The translations under genes were made by a program, and so were the position numbers. The notes beneath the pieces were generated by a model, which saw nothing but the letters and a program-made list of their open reading frames with translations, made no database searches and had not been told where the DNA came from. Of a stretch of DNA of 64,000 nucleotides, positions 10,129 to 18,463 are shown one piece after another (the first letter of the stretch is position 1; each line of letters starts with the position of its first letter). Source of the DNA: Streptomyces sp. NBS 14/10 (GTDB taxonomy: Bacteria > Actinomycetota > Actinomycetes > Streptomycetales > Streptomycetaceae); NCBI RefSeq assembly GCF_002224125.1, contig NZ_NCSM01000001.1:62001-126000 (forward strand), read 5' to 3'.

Positions 10129-10201
10129 GCGGACGTAGCTCAGTTGGTAGAGCGCAACCTTGCCAAGGTTGAGGTCGCGAGTTCGAGCCTCGTCGTCCGC
10201 T
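10129..10201 (+). tRNA. tRNA-Gly (anticodon GCC), second copy
   Basis: The acceptor stem is GCGGACG/CGTCCGC, the anticodon stem CAACC-TTGCCAA-GGTTG carries GCC at 10162-10164, and the T arm GCGAG-TTCGAGC-CTCGT is canonical. It is nearly identical to the GCC gene at 4577. No integrase or duplicated tRNA 3' end is visible, so it does not look like an occupied attachment site. Confidence 0.96.
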
Positions 10202-10207
10202 CTTACA

Positions 10208-10242
10208 ACGAAGGCCCTGGCCATATCGGCCAGGGCTTTCGT
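10208..10242. terminator. Hairpin terminator between tRNA-Gly and purC
   Basis: Arms 10208-10222 and 10228-10242 pair over 15 bases with one G:T, around gccctggcc/ggccagggc. It follows the tRNA by seven bases and precedes the convergent purC stop at 10263, so it can end both transcripts. Confidence 0.85.
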
Positions 10243-10262
10243 CGTACCGGGACGACCGGCTG

Positions 10263-11183
10263 TCAGGACCAGCGGGTGCCGGTCAGGCGCTCGTACGCCT
10301 CCACGTACTTCGCCCGCGTCCGCTCCACGATCTCCTCCGGCAGCGTGGGCGGCGGCTGCTCGCTGTGGCGGTCCCAGCCGGAGGCCGGGGAGGTCAGCCA
10401 GTCGCGGACGAACTGCTTGTCGAACGACGGCTGCGGGCGCCCCGGCTGCCACTGGTCGGCGGGCCAGAAGCGGGAGGAGTCGGGGGTCAGCACCTCGTCG
10501 GCGAGGACCAGCTCATGCCCGTCCGCACCGCCCTCGGCCAGCGCATGGCCGAACTCGAACTTGGTGTCGGCGAGGATGATCCCCCGGTCGCGCGCGATAT
10601 CGCGGCCCCGGTTGTAGACCGCGAGGGTGGCCTGGCGCAGCTGGGTGGCGGTCTCGGTGCCGACCCGGCGGGCCACCTCCTCGTACGGCACGTTCTCGTC
10701 GTGCTCGCCGACCTCGGCCTTGGTGGCCGGGGTGAAGATCGGGGAGGGCAGCTCGGAGCCGTCGGCCAGGCCCTCGGGCAGGGCGATCCCGCAGACCGTA
10801 CGGCTCTCCCGGTACTCGGCCAGGCCCGAGCCGGTCAGATAGCCGCGGGCCACGCACTCCACCGGGAGCATGCTCAGCGACTGGCACACCAGCGTGCGGC
10901 CCGCCCAGTCGGCGGGGGCGCCCTCGGGCACCTCGGTGGACAGGACGTGGTTGGGCACGACGTCGATCAGCTGGTCGAACCACCACAGGGAGAGCTGGGT
11001 GAGCACCCTGCCCTTGTCGGGGATCTCGGTCGGCAGTACCCAGTCATAGGCGGACATCCGGTCGCTGGCGACCATGATGAGGTCGCCCTTCTCGTTCCGG
11101 TAGAGGTCGCGCACCTTGCCTGTGTGCAGATGCACAAGGCCGGGCACCTCCACCGGCTCGGGCTTCTCCACGAATCCGGACAC
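10263..11183 (-). CDS. purC: Phosphoribosylaminoimidazole-succinocarboxamide synthase
   Basis: PurC joins CAIR and aspartate using ATP to form SAICAR. The 306-residue product has the expected length. Motifs include HTGKVRDLY at the N-terminus, [22 protein letters not shown], and the family signature around [15 protein letters not shown] and LADTKFEFG. The start is the GTG at 11183, preceded by AGGAGGAACC. An upstream extension would run through a Gly/Arg-rich non-conserved stretch. Transcribed alone on the minus strand. Confidence 0.96.
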   Translation of the reverse strand: MSGFVEKPEPVEVPGLVHLHTGKVRDLYRNEKGDLIMVASDRMSAYDWVLPTEIPDKGRVLTQLSLWWFDQLIDVVPNHVLSTEVPEGAPADWAGRTLVCQSLSMLPVECVARGYLTGSGLAEYRESRTVCGIALPEGLADGSELPSPIFTPATKAEVGEHDENVPYEEVARRVGTETATQLRQATLAVYNRGRDIARDRGIILADTKFEFGHALAEGGADGHELVLADEVLTPDSSRFWPADQWQPGRPQPSFDKQFVRDWLTSPASGWDRHSEQPPPTLPEEIVERTRAKYVEAYERLTGTRWS

Positions 11184-11277
11184 GGTTCCTCCTGGTGGGT
11201 TTGTCCAAGACCCCACGATTCTGCCCCACGCCCCACCGCCCGGCCGAAGCGGGGCGCACCGGGCGTGGCCTGGGGCC

Positions 11278-11442
11278 AGGCCCTGTCTCCCCGACCTCCG
11301 CGGGCCCGCGACGCCTGGCACGCGCGCTCACTGCGTTGTCGGGCTCGACCAAGTAGGCCCACTACGAGGTCGACCCTCCGCCTTGCGATCACACGCACCA
11401 GACGCCGCGGGCTGATCCACGGAGATCGGGGAGACAGGACCT
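11278..11442. mobile_element. MITE-like miniature inverted-repeat element
   Basis: A 26-bp left arm (11278-11303) and right arm (11417-11442) are inverted copies matching at about 23 of 26 positions around ctgtctccccgacc / ggtcggggagacag-type sequence. The 113-bp interior is itself a loose palindrome (gggctcgacc..ggtcgaccc and gcctgg..ccagacgc). It has no coding capacity. The right end overlaps the TAG stop (11441-11443) of the next gene. I remember similar sequences recurring between genes in Streptomyces; copy number was not checked. Confidence 0.6.
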
Positions 11443-12928
11443 AGCCCCGTTTGCAGATACGGTCCAGGAGGTTGGCGGTGGCCCGCTGCACCCGTACGTC
11501 GGTATGGCCGGGCCGGTCGAGCGCCGGGGTCCAGGCGAAGGTGCCGGAGGCGAAGACGAGGGCGCCGCTGGGCGCCCGGTACAGCGAGGTGTCCTGGTGC
11601 CGGAGGGCCCCCTCGGCGTCCCGGTACGGGGAGTGGGCTAGCAGGATCCGGCGCAGATGCGCGGGCAGGCAGGTGCGCGGGAAGTAGCGGTCGGCCTCGC
11701 CCGCGACCAGACCGGGCAGCTCATCGCCCTCGTCGGCGCCGGTCGCCTCCCACAGCCAGTGGCTCGCGTTCCGCACGATCAGCGGGCTCGGCTCGGGCAC
11801 CGGGCCCACGTACTGGATGCCCAGCAGCTGCTGCTCGGGCGCCGTCTCCCGCCACAGCGCCGAACGGCCGGGGCCGCGGCGCTTATGGCAGGTCAGCAGG
11901 CGGTCCGGACCGGAGGGCGACGGCACGAGGCCGACCTGCCAGTACATGGTGTTGGCGGAGAGGAAGACCAGCGAGGTGCCGCCGTCGCGGGCCTCCTCGA
12001 CGGTGCGCCGAAGCGGGACCGACCAGTACTCGTCATGGCCGGGGAAAACCAGACCGCGGTAGCGGGTCGGGTCGATACGGCCCGCGTGCAGATCGCGGGT
12101 CTCGGCGTACGCGAGGTCGTAGCCCATCCGCTCGGCGAAGCGGATGAAATCGTACGCGTGGCCCACGTGCAGCGGCAGCCCGGCGCCCGCGTACGGCCGG
12201 TCGAAGGAGACCGTGACCGCCGCCCGCGACTCGCCGAGCAGCCGGCCGCGCTCGTCCCACGCGTGGTACAGGCTGGCGCCGGTCCGGCCGTCCTCCGGGT
12301 AGAGGTTGTACGCCTGCCAGGTGATGTCCGGGAGGACGAGGAGCAGATCGGCGGGGTGGGTGTCGCGGACCGTGAAGGGGATGTGGTTGCGGTAGCCGTC
12401 GGCCGTGGTCAGCACGGCGACATAGGCGCCGGGGTTCCAGTACGAGGGGATCTGGAGCCGCCAGGACAGCCACCAGTGGTGGCAGGAGACGGTGCGGTCG
12501 GCGGCGAGCGGGGGCGGCTGGACGATACCGGCCAGCCGCGGGCTGCTGGTCATCTTGGCGGCGCCGTCGCCGCCGTAGTGGCCGATGCGGTAGACGTCCG
12601 CGCTGAACTGCTGGGGCGGGTCGACGGTGATCCGGAAGTCGATGGACTCGCCGGGGGCGGCGGCGGAGGCCGAGGTGAAGCCCTTGATCTGGCGGTGCAC
12701 GTCGTCGGCGGTCCGGGTGGAGGGGATATGGCCGGGCCCGGGGTCGGCGGTCTCGGCGGCCCCCGTAGCGGTGTCGTGGTCCACGTACCACGGCACCAGG
12801 CGGCCCGTCTCGCTGAAGTAGGTCTGCCTGCCCCGCAGCCAGGGCAGCGGGCCCTGGCCGAAAGGGTCCGTCACCGCGTGTGCGAGCGCTCCCGACTCCC
12901 AGCGCCTGACCGGTTCCGTGGCGTCCAC
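11441..12928 (-). CDS. N,N-dimethylformamidase beta-subunit-like protein
   Basis: A protein of about 495 residues resembling the large subunit of N,N-dimethylformamidase. Recognisable parts are the beta-sandwich-like N-terminal region (GESIDFRITVDPPQQFSADVYRIGHYGGDGA) and the core with DITWQAYNLYPEDG, RGLVFPGHDEYWS and FLSANTMYWQV, which contain conserved aromatic and acidic residues of this family. The substrate is unlikely to be dimethylformamide itself; the family is widespread without known function. I chose GTG 12928 because a GGGAGGGGAG site lies just upstream; starts to 12991 are possible. Its stop codon is supplied by the MITE-like element end. Confidence 0.8.
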   Translation of the reverse strand: MDATEPVRRWESGALAHAVTDPFGQGPLPWLRGRQTYFSETGRLVPWYVDHDTATGAAETADPGPGHIPSTRTADDVHRQIKGFTSASAAAPGESIDFRITVDPPQQFSADVYRIGHYGGDGAAKMTSSPRLAGIVQPPPLAADRTVSCHHWWLSWRLQIPSYWNPGAYVAVLTTADGYRNHIPFTVRDTHPADLLLVLPDITWQAYNLYPEDGRTGASLYHAWDERGRLLGESRAAVTVSFDRPYAGAGLPLHVGHAYDFIRFAERMGYDLAYAETRDLHAGRIDPTRYRGLVFPGHDEYWSVPLRRTVEEARDGGTSLVFLSANTMYWQVGLVPSPSGPDRLLTCHKRRGPGRSALWRETAPEQQLLGIQYVGPVPEPSPLIVRNASHWLWEATGADEGDELPGLVAGEADRYFPRTCLPAHLRRILLAHSPYRDAEGALRHQDTSLYRAPSGALVFASGTFAWTPALDRPGHTDVRVQRATANLLDRICKRG

Positions 12929-13132
12929 GACTGGCTCCCCTCCCTGCCTTCCCTGCCTCCCCTGGCGGCCTGTCGCCACCAGCCCCAGCACATCACATTA
13001 CGCACTCAATCCATCACTGATCGTCGCGAATTTGCCGAACCCAGACCCAGGGCGTTCACGCCTGAGTGCCATCCGGGCGGGCCTTGATCGCGGGCCTTGA
13101 TCAAGGTGCTGAGCTGCGAGATCGCGCGGGCG

Positions 13133-13149
13133 GTGACGCCCGGCGTCAC
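13133..13149. terminator. Small hairpin spanning the stop codon of the M48-like gene
   Basis: GTGACGCC (13133-13140) and GGCGTCAC (13142-13149) form a perfect 8-bp palindrome around one base. On the minus strand it includes the TGA stop. The upstream 60 bases also hold CCTTGATCAAGG. Terminator function is uncertain. Confidence 0.3.
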
Positions 13150-15041
13150 ACCAGCCGGACCGGCTTCTCCGGCCGTACGCCCACCTCGCCGAGCCAGGAG
13201 CGCAGCGGCTCGGCGTCCCCGTCCTCGACCAGGCTCAGCACCGGATGCGCCAGATCGGCCCGCCGCCGCCCGCCGAACAGCAGCGTGGGCCCGTCCAGCC
13301 AGTCGAGTCCCGGCGCCGCGCCCGCGGTGTCCATGGCGGCGCAGCACACCATGGCCGTGACATGGTCGGCCAGCAGCTCCCGGCCGGTACGGGGCGGCTG
13401 CAGCGGGAAGAGCGGCGCGAAGCCGTCGATCCACGGGTCACCGCCCCCGGGCCCGGCCCCCGCGTCCGTAAGGGCGCCGGCCTGGCCGGTCGACCGGGTG
13501 GCCGCCTGGTGGGCGGCCTCCTCGCGGGCCACCTCCGTGCTGAGCCGGGCCGCGACCTCCTCACCGAGCTGCCCCGTCGGGGCGAGGCCGGGGGCGGCGG
13601 TGAGCCGGTCCATGACGCGGGCGAGGGTGGGCGCGGCGGGCCCGGACTCCGGACCCTGGCCGCCCGTCGCCTCATGGGGCGCCCCTTCATGGGCCGCCGC
13701 GCGGCCGGATCCGGAGCCGCCGGAGCGGGTCTGCTCATCGAGCAGGGTCTGCTCATCGAGCACACGGTGCAGACGAGCGGCCTCCACCCGCCATTTGCGG
13801 TCCACGACCTCCTCCGGATACTCGCCCCAGTCGACCGGCGCCCAGTCCGGGCCGGGCTCGCTCGGGCCGCCGTGGAACAGCCGGGCGGCCAGCAGGGACG
13901 TCGCCTCGTCGATCAGCCCCGGCTCCTCCAGCAGATCGCAGGCGGGCCGCTCGCTGAGCCGGGAGGCGAACCCCTCGGCCAGCCGGTCGCGGCGGGAGAG
14001 CTCGGTGAGGGCCGCGACCACGCCCGCGTCCAGCCGGGCCGGCCAGCGGCCCATCCGCCACGCGGGCAGCGCGACCCTGGTCAGCAGCCGGTCCCACCCC
14101 GCGTACGCCAGGCCGACCTGCTCCTGGGCCACGATCCGCAGGCCGTAGTCGACGGTCTGGGCGCGCTCGGAGGCGGCCGCGGCGACGGCCCGCTCCATCT
14201 CGGCGGCGTGGTCCCGGCAGCCGCGCAACAGCAGCCGGGCGATCCAGCCGAGGAACGCGAGGGCAGGGCGGCGAACCGCGCGGCCGAGGGCGGCGACAGG
14301 GGCCGTACGGCCGGTGTCCCCGGCCTTGCCCACGCCCCCGGAGCCCCGGGCGACGGCGACGGCGGCGTCCAGGCCACGGACGAAGCGGCGGGCGGCCGCT
14401 ATGTCCGGGTGTACGGAAGGGCCGGTGCCCGCGACGACGGGCGCGAGCAGGGCGCGCAGCTCGGCGACCCGCATCCACCACAGGAACGGCGAGCCGATGA
14501 CCAGCACCGGGGCCTGCGGGCCCCGCCGCTCGCCTCTCCCCACCACCGAAGCACCGGCGGGCGCGCTGCCCATGCCAGCGCTGCCCTTGGGACCGCTGCC
14601 CTTGGGACCGCCGCTCTTGGCGCCGTGCGCCCGATGCGTACGGTCCTCCAGCCAGCTGTCGCAGTCCGGCGTGAGCGCTATCGCGGACGGGGCGGGCACC
14701 TCCAGCCGATCGGCCAGGTCGCGGACCAGGCGGTAGAGGTCCGGGGCCGTCTCCTCGGCGATGGGCACGGTGGGGCTGAGCGCCGGTCTGGCCCGGACCA
14801 CCACGGCGGCCACGGCCGCCGCCAGCAGCAGAACGACCACGGCCCCGCCGACCACCGCCCAGCGGACGGCGGTCCACTCCTCGCCATGGGAGCCGCCGAG
14901 CCGCCCCGTGGCCCCGCCGACCAGCAGCACGGCGGCGATCGCCGCCGGGAGAAGCGCCACTGCGAGCGCGGTGCTCCGGATCCGCAACACCGCGAGAGCG
15001 CGGGCGCGCGCGGAAAGCGCGCCTGCTTCTGGACCTGCCAC
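13146..15041 (-). CDS. M48-peptidase-like membrane protein lacking the HExxH motif
   Basis: About 631 residues. Two N-terminal membrane spans (about 24-43 and 61-83) are followed by a soluble region that reads like an M48/Ste24-type protease. APDLYRLVRDLADRLEVPAPSA is followed by APVLVIGSPFLWWMRVAELRALLAPVVAG (178-205). In active relatives the last part ends with an HExxH zinc site after the EL..LLA motif; here the position reads PVVAG, so no zinc ligand is present. A basic Gly/Pro/Lys repeat (142-160) interrupts the domain. It is therefore likely a pseudo-enzyme acting as scaffold or regulator. The start GTG 15041 is chosen because it keeps the first span near the N-terminus; the ribosome-binding site is weak. 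Confidence 0.65.
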   Translation of the reverse strand: MAGPEAGALSARARALAVLRIRSTALAVALLPAAIAAVLLVGGATGRLGGSHGEEWTAVRWAVVGGAVVVLLLAAAVAAVVVRARPALSPTVPIAEETAPDLYRLVRDLADRLEVPAPSAIALTPDCDSWLEDRTHRAHGAKSGGPKGSGPKGSAGMGSAPAGASVVGRGERRGPQAPVLVIGSPFLWWMRVAELRALLAPVVAGTGPSVHPDIAAARRFVRGLDAAVAVARGSGGVGKAGDTGRTAPVAALGRAVRRPALAFLGWIARLLLRGCRDHAAEMERAVAAAASERAQTVDYGLRIVAQEQVGLAYAGWDRLLTRVALPAWRMGRWPARLDAGVVAALTELSRRDRLAEGFASRLSERPACDLLEEPGLIDEATSLLAARLFHGGPSEPGPDWAPVDWGEYPEEVVDRKWRVEAARLHRVLDEQTLLDEQTRSGGSGSGRAAAHEGAPHEATGGQGPESGPAAPTLARVMDRLTAAPGLAPTGQLGEEVAARLSTEVAREEAAHQAATRSTGQAGALTDAGAGPGGGDPWIDGFAPLFPLQPPRTGRELLADHVTAMVCCAAMDTAGAAPGLDWLDGPTLLFGGRRRADLAHPVLSLVEDGDAEPLRSWLGEVGVRPEKPVRLV

Positions 15042-15339
15042 GGTTCCATCACCCCCTGCTGTCCAGCCCTGAATGAACAGCGGACGACGGCGGTGTTGTG
15101 CCCTTACACCCCCACTGTCGCACCGGCCGCCCGCGCCGCAATGCCGGTGGGCCACTTGCCGCACCGCGCCTGAGCGGCACACTAGTTGGGGGTCCGCGCG
15201 TGCGTCAGCAGGATGCCGGGAGGGCTCACCCGATGGAATGGCCTTGGCCAGAACCGGGAACTTCTCGAGGAACCTTCTGGACGCTTACAGGCCCGCCTCG
15301 ACCCCAGCTCTACCCTCTCTCGACCGGACCTCAAGGGCC
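15042..15339. other. Intergenic region between purD and the M48-like gene
   Basis: About 300 bases with no convincing gene in either strand. It should contain the promoter of the minus-strand M48-like gene and the 3' untranslated region of purD. I see no strong hairpin or repeat. Confidence 0.4.
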
Positions 15340-16620
15340 TCAGCCCGACGCCACCCCGGGCCCGGCGTCCTCCGCCGCCTTGGCGGCGATGTCCGAGCGG
15401 TGGTGGGAGCCGTCCAGGCCGATCCGGGCGACCGCGCGGTACGCTCGTTCGCGCGCCTTGACCAGGTCGGAGCCGGTCGCGGTCACGGACAGCACCCGGC
15501 CACCCGCGCTCACCACGTCACCCGACGCAACGTCCCGCTTGGTGCCCGCGTGCAGGACGTACGCCTTGGGCGCGTCCTGCTCCGCCACCTCCGCCAGACC
15601 GGTGATCGGATCGCCCGTACGGGGCGTCCCCGGATAGTTGTGCGAGGCGACCACGACGGTCACCGCCGCGCCATCGCTCCAGCGCAGCGGCGCCAGCGAG
15701 TCGAGCCGACCGGTCGCGGCGGCCAGCAGCACACCGGCCAGCGGGGTCTTCAGCCGGGCCAGGACCACCTGGGTCTCCGGGTCGCCGAAACGCGCGTTGA
15801 ACTCGATCACCCGCACCCCGCGCGAGGTGATCGCCAGCCCCGCGTACAGCAGCCCCGAGAACGGCGTCCCCCGGCGGCGCAGCTCGTCCACGGTCGGCTG
15901 CAACACGGTCGCCAGCACCTCGTCGACCAGCTTGGGGTCCGCCCACGGCAGCGGGGAGTACGCACCCATGCCGCCCGTGTTCGGGCCCTCGTCGCCGTCG
16001 TAGGCGCGCTTGAAGTCCTGAGCGGGCTGCAGCGGCACGACCGTCTCGCCGTCCGTGACGGCGAACAGCGACACCTCCGGACCGTCCAGGTACTCCTCGA
16101 TCACCACCCGCCCGCACGCCAGCGCGTGCTCGCGGGCGGCGGCGATATCGCTGGTCACGACGACGCCCTTACCGGCCGCCAGCCCGTCGTCCTTGACGAC
16201 GTACGGCGCGCCGAAGGCGTCCAGCGCCTCGTCGATCTCCGCCTCGTTCGTACAGACGTAAGCACGCGCGGTGGGCACGCCGGCCGCCGCCATCACATCC
16301 TTGGCGAACGCCTTCGACCCTTCCAGCTGCGCCGCGTCGGCGGACGGCCCGAACGCCGGGATCCCCCGCTCCCGCAACACATCCGCCACCCCCGCCACCA
16401 GCGGAGCCTCCGGGCCGACCACCACCAGCTCCGCCTCCAGCGAGGCGGCCAGCTCGGCGACGGCCGCGCCGTCGAGGGCGTCGACCGTACGCAGCTCGGC
16501 GACCTCCGCGATGCCGGCGTTGCCGGGCGCGCAGTACAGAGCCGTGACGTCGGGGTCGAGGGACAGTGCGCGGCACAGGGCGTGTTCGCGGGCGCCGCTG
16601 CCGATGACGAGGACCTTCAC
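15340..16620 (-). CDS. purD: Phosphoribosylamine-glycine ligase
   Basis: PurD condenses phosphoribosylamine with glycine and ATP to form GAR, the second step of purine synthesis. The 426-residue product begins [15 protein letters not shown], the family signature. It shows the ATP-grasp elements [44 protein letters not shown] and [13 protein letters not shown], which hold the metal ligands. Length and ends are normal. It is monocistronic on the minus strand. Confidence 0.97.
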   Translation of the reverse strand: MKVLVIGSGAREHALCRALSLDPDVTALYCAPGNAGIAEVAELRTVDALDGAAVAELAASLEAELVVVGPEAPLVAGVADVLRERGIPAFGPSADAAQLEGSKAFAKDVMAAAGVPTARAYVCTNEAEIDEALDAFGAPYVVKDDGLAAGKGVVVTSDIAAAREHALACGRVVIEEYLDGPEVSLFAVTDGETVVPLQPAQDFKRAYDGDEGPNTGGMGAYSPLPWADPKLVDEVLATVLQPTVDELRRRGTPFSGLLYAGLAITSRGVRVIEFNARFGDPETQVVLARLKTPLAGVLLAAATGRLDSLAPLRWSDGAAVTVVVASHNYPGTPRTGDPITGLAEVAEQDAPKAYVLHAGTKRDVASGDVVSAGGRVLSVTATGSDLVKARERAYRAVARIGLDGSHHRSDIAAKAAEDAGPGVASG

Positions 16621-16655
16621 GGTGTGCAGCCTATTGCCTCCCCCCCTGGTCCCTC

Positions 16656-16697
16656 CGCTCCGGGGGCCCGACCGCGCCTTGCGGGCGGCCGGGCGGA
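16656..16697. terminator. GC-rich hairpin downstream of the DUF397 gene
   Basis: CTCCG..GCCCG pairs with CCGGGC..GGAG around a central gcgccttgcgggc loop, immediately after the DUF397 stop on the minus strand. It is imperfect, but the position fits a terminator of the XRE-DUF397 transcript. Confidence 0.45.
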
Positions 16698-16702
16698 GTG
16701 GC

Positions 16703-16930
16703 TTACAGCTCGCCGGAGCGGACGCCCTTGCGGAAGGCGTCCCACTCCTCGGCGGTGTAGCGGAGGGCCGGGAAGGCAGGGTTCTTCGAGTCGCGGATGG
16801 CGATACCGCCGCCGGGGAGATCGGTGATCTCGACGCACTGGTTGCCAGCGTTGCTGTACCGCGACTTGCGCCACTTCGCCGCGCTCAGGTCTATCGCGTA
16901 GAGGTCGTCCTTGCGGCCAGGGGTGCTCAC
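16703..16930 (-). CDS. DUF397 protein of a WhiJ-type module
   Basis: A 75-residue DUF397 protein with the characteristic core [22 protein letters not shown] and AIRDSKNP followed by FRKGV. It begins at GTG 16930, overlapping the stop of the XRE gene by four bases (GTGA), so the two are coupled. In Streptomyces such small proteins are encoded beside XRE/DUF5753 regulators and are thought to bind and antagonise them, as in the whiJ locus. The biochemical action is unproven. Confidence 0.93.
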   Translation of the reverse strand: MSTPGRKDDLYAIDLSAAKWRKSRYSNAGNQCVEITDLPGGGIAIRDSKNPAFPALRYTAEEWDAFRKGVRSGEL

Positions 16931-17796
16931 GTGATGTTCCTCTCCAAAAGGGCCTTGAGGGTCTCCAGGGAATCATCCACCGAAAGGGCCGCCGCAACGA
17001 TGCGTTCGAACGCCATCTCGAAGACCTTCGCGTCCTCGGCTCCTTCCAGGAAGTAGCCGCCCTGGATGTTCTCGATGTTGACCACGGTGGGCCACGGCTG
17101 CGGGAAGCGCACAACCTCGAAGAGCCCGGCCATTCCAGGGTGCGGGGTCGAGTTCAGCGGCATGATCTGGATGGTGATGTTCGGGAGTTCCGACATGTCC
17201 AGCAGATGCCGCAACTGTTCCCGCATGAGCGCCGGATACGAGGCGAAGCGCTGGTACAGCGCGCCCTCATGGATGACGGCCCACAGCTTCATCGGCCGGT
17301 CGGGCTTGGTCAGGATGGCCTGCCGCATCTTGCGGACCTCCGCCAGAGCCATCACTTCTTCCGTGGTGCGTGTCATGGCCGTGGCGGCGATGATCTCGCG
17401 CGCATAGGTCCCGGTCTGCAGTAGACCGGGGATGAGACCCGGTGCGTAGATGTACGTACTTTCCGCGTCGGATTCCAGGGTCAGGTAGTCCTTGTACGAC
17501 AGGCCCACCACATCCCCGTACGCCCGCCACCAGCCCTGCTTCCCCGCGTCGCGAGCCAGGTCGATCAGTGCGGAGATTACCTCCGAGTCCGTCACCCCGT
17601 ACTGCTTCAGCAGCTTCGCCATGTACTGCGGCGGCATCCGCGCCTTGGCGTTCTCGATACGGGACAGCTTGCTCTCGTCCCAGCCCATCGCCTCTGCGGC
17701 CTTCTCCAGACTCAGGGACGCGCCGCGACGGTAGGTTCGCAGAGCGTCACCGAGGCGGCGCCTACGCAGGGTGGGCATAGCCCGAACATTCGGCAT
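16927..17796 (-). CDS. XRE-family regulator with DUF5753 domain (WhiJ-like)
   Basis: A 289-residue regulator. Residues 10-65 form a helix-turn-helix (LGDALRTYRRGASLSLEKAAEAMGW, then DESKLSRIENAKA), and the rest is DUF5753 with TYIYAPGLIPGLLQTGTYAREI, WAVIHEGALYQRF and NITIQIMPLN. These regulators modulate development and antibiotic production. A GGAGGGG site precedes the ATG by 11 bases. It is co-transcribed with DUF397 and divergent from a small ATPase gene, completing the three-part module. Confidence 0.93.
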   Translation of the reverse strand: MPNVRAMPTLRRRRLGDALRTYRRGASLSLEKAAEAMGWDESKLSRIENAKARMPPQYMAKLLKQYGVTDSEVISALIDLARDAGKQGWWRAYGDVVGLSYKDYLTLESDAESTYIYAPGLIPGLLQTGTYAREIIAATAMTRTTEEVMALAEVRKMRQAILTKPDRPMKLWAVIHEGALYQRFASYPALMREQLRHLLDMSELPNITIQIMPLNSTPHPGMAGLFEVVRFPQPWPTVVNIENIQGGYFLEGAEDAKVFEMAFERIVAAALSVDDSLETLKALLERNIT

Positions 17797-17983
17797 GGTG
17801 CTTATTTCCCCTCCAAGGTGCGCCAGAAGGCGACTTAGGTGCAGCCTGACACAACCGCGGTTCGCAATTCCATGGAACAGCTGTTCTTCACTCTGCGAAT
17901 TCGGGCCACAATCTTGCTAGTTACGCTGCGACCAGGGCATTCTTCCTGCACGCCACGAGCAATCTCATGCCGCTGGAGCTGCC

Positions 17984-18463
17984 ATGCCTGCGCCGCTGAA
18001 CCCCCAACTCCCCACCCCCGGCTCGACCTTCAGCAGCGCCATAGCGTCCACGACCGGCCACCCCGCCTACAGCCAAACCCTCCCCTGCGAACCCGAATCC
18101 GCCCGCCGAGCCCGCCTCCTCGTCCGCACCGCCTGCGAGACCTGGCACCTCCCCGGCCTCGCCGACCGCGCGGAACTGGTGATCTCGGAGCTGGTGAGCA
18201 ACGCCGTGGCGCACAGCGGCAGTCGGGCCATGCGCGTGACCGTCTCCCGCCCCGCGCCTGACCGGGTACGGCTGTCCGTCGTCGACCGATCCCACGCCAA
18301 ACCCGCCACCCGCACCGCATCCGAGGACGACGAGCACGGACGCGGCCTGGCGCTCATCGAGGCGGTCTCCGACCGCTGGGGCACGGATCCGCTCCGCTGG
18401 GGCAAGCGGGTCTGGGCGGAGTGCGCCCTGGGGGCGCCTGACCTCACACCGCACGGGGGGTAG
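17984..18463 (+). CDS. RsbW-like ATP-binding protein (AbaA/WhiJ-module type)
   Basis: A 159-residue single HATPase domain resembling anti-sigma-factor kinases. It has the N-box LVISELVSNAVAHSG, VDRSHAKP in the D-box position, and the glycine-containing lid EDDEHGRGLALIEAVSDRWG. The N-terminal 35 residues are Pro/Ser/Thr-rich. GGAG lies about five bases before the ATG. It is divergent from the XRE-DUF397 pair, the common arrangement in Streptomyces. Whether it phosphorylates a partner or only binds one is not known. Confidence 0.9.
   Translation: MPAPLNPQLPTPGSTFSSAIASTTGHPAYSQTLPCEPESARRARLLVRTACETWHLPGLADRAELVISELVSNAVAHSGSRAMRVTVSRPAPDRVRLSVVDRSHAKPATRTASEDDEHGRGLALIEAVSDRWGTDPLRWGKRVWAECALGAPDLTPHGG

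Noticed and set aside
10129..10201. tRNA-Gly as attachment site of an integrated element
   Set aside because: No integrase, excisionase or duplicated tRNA 3' end nearby; purC and its terminator follow directly.
15073..16827. 584-codon plus-strand frame opposite purD
   Set aside because: Antisense shadow of purD and its flanks; composition dominated by Arg, Gly and His.
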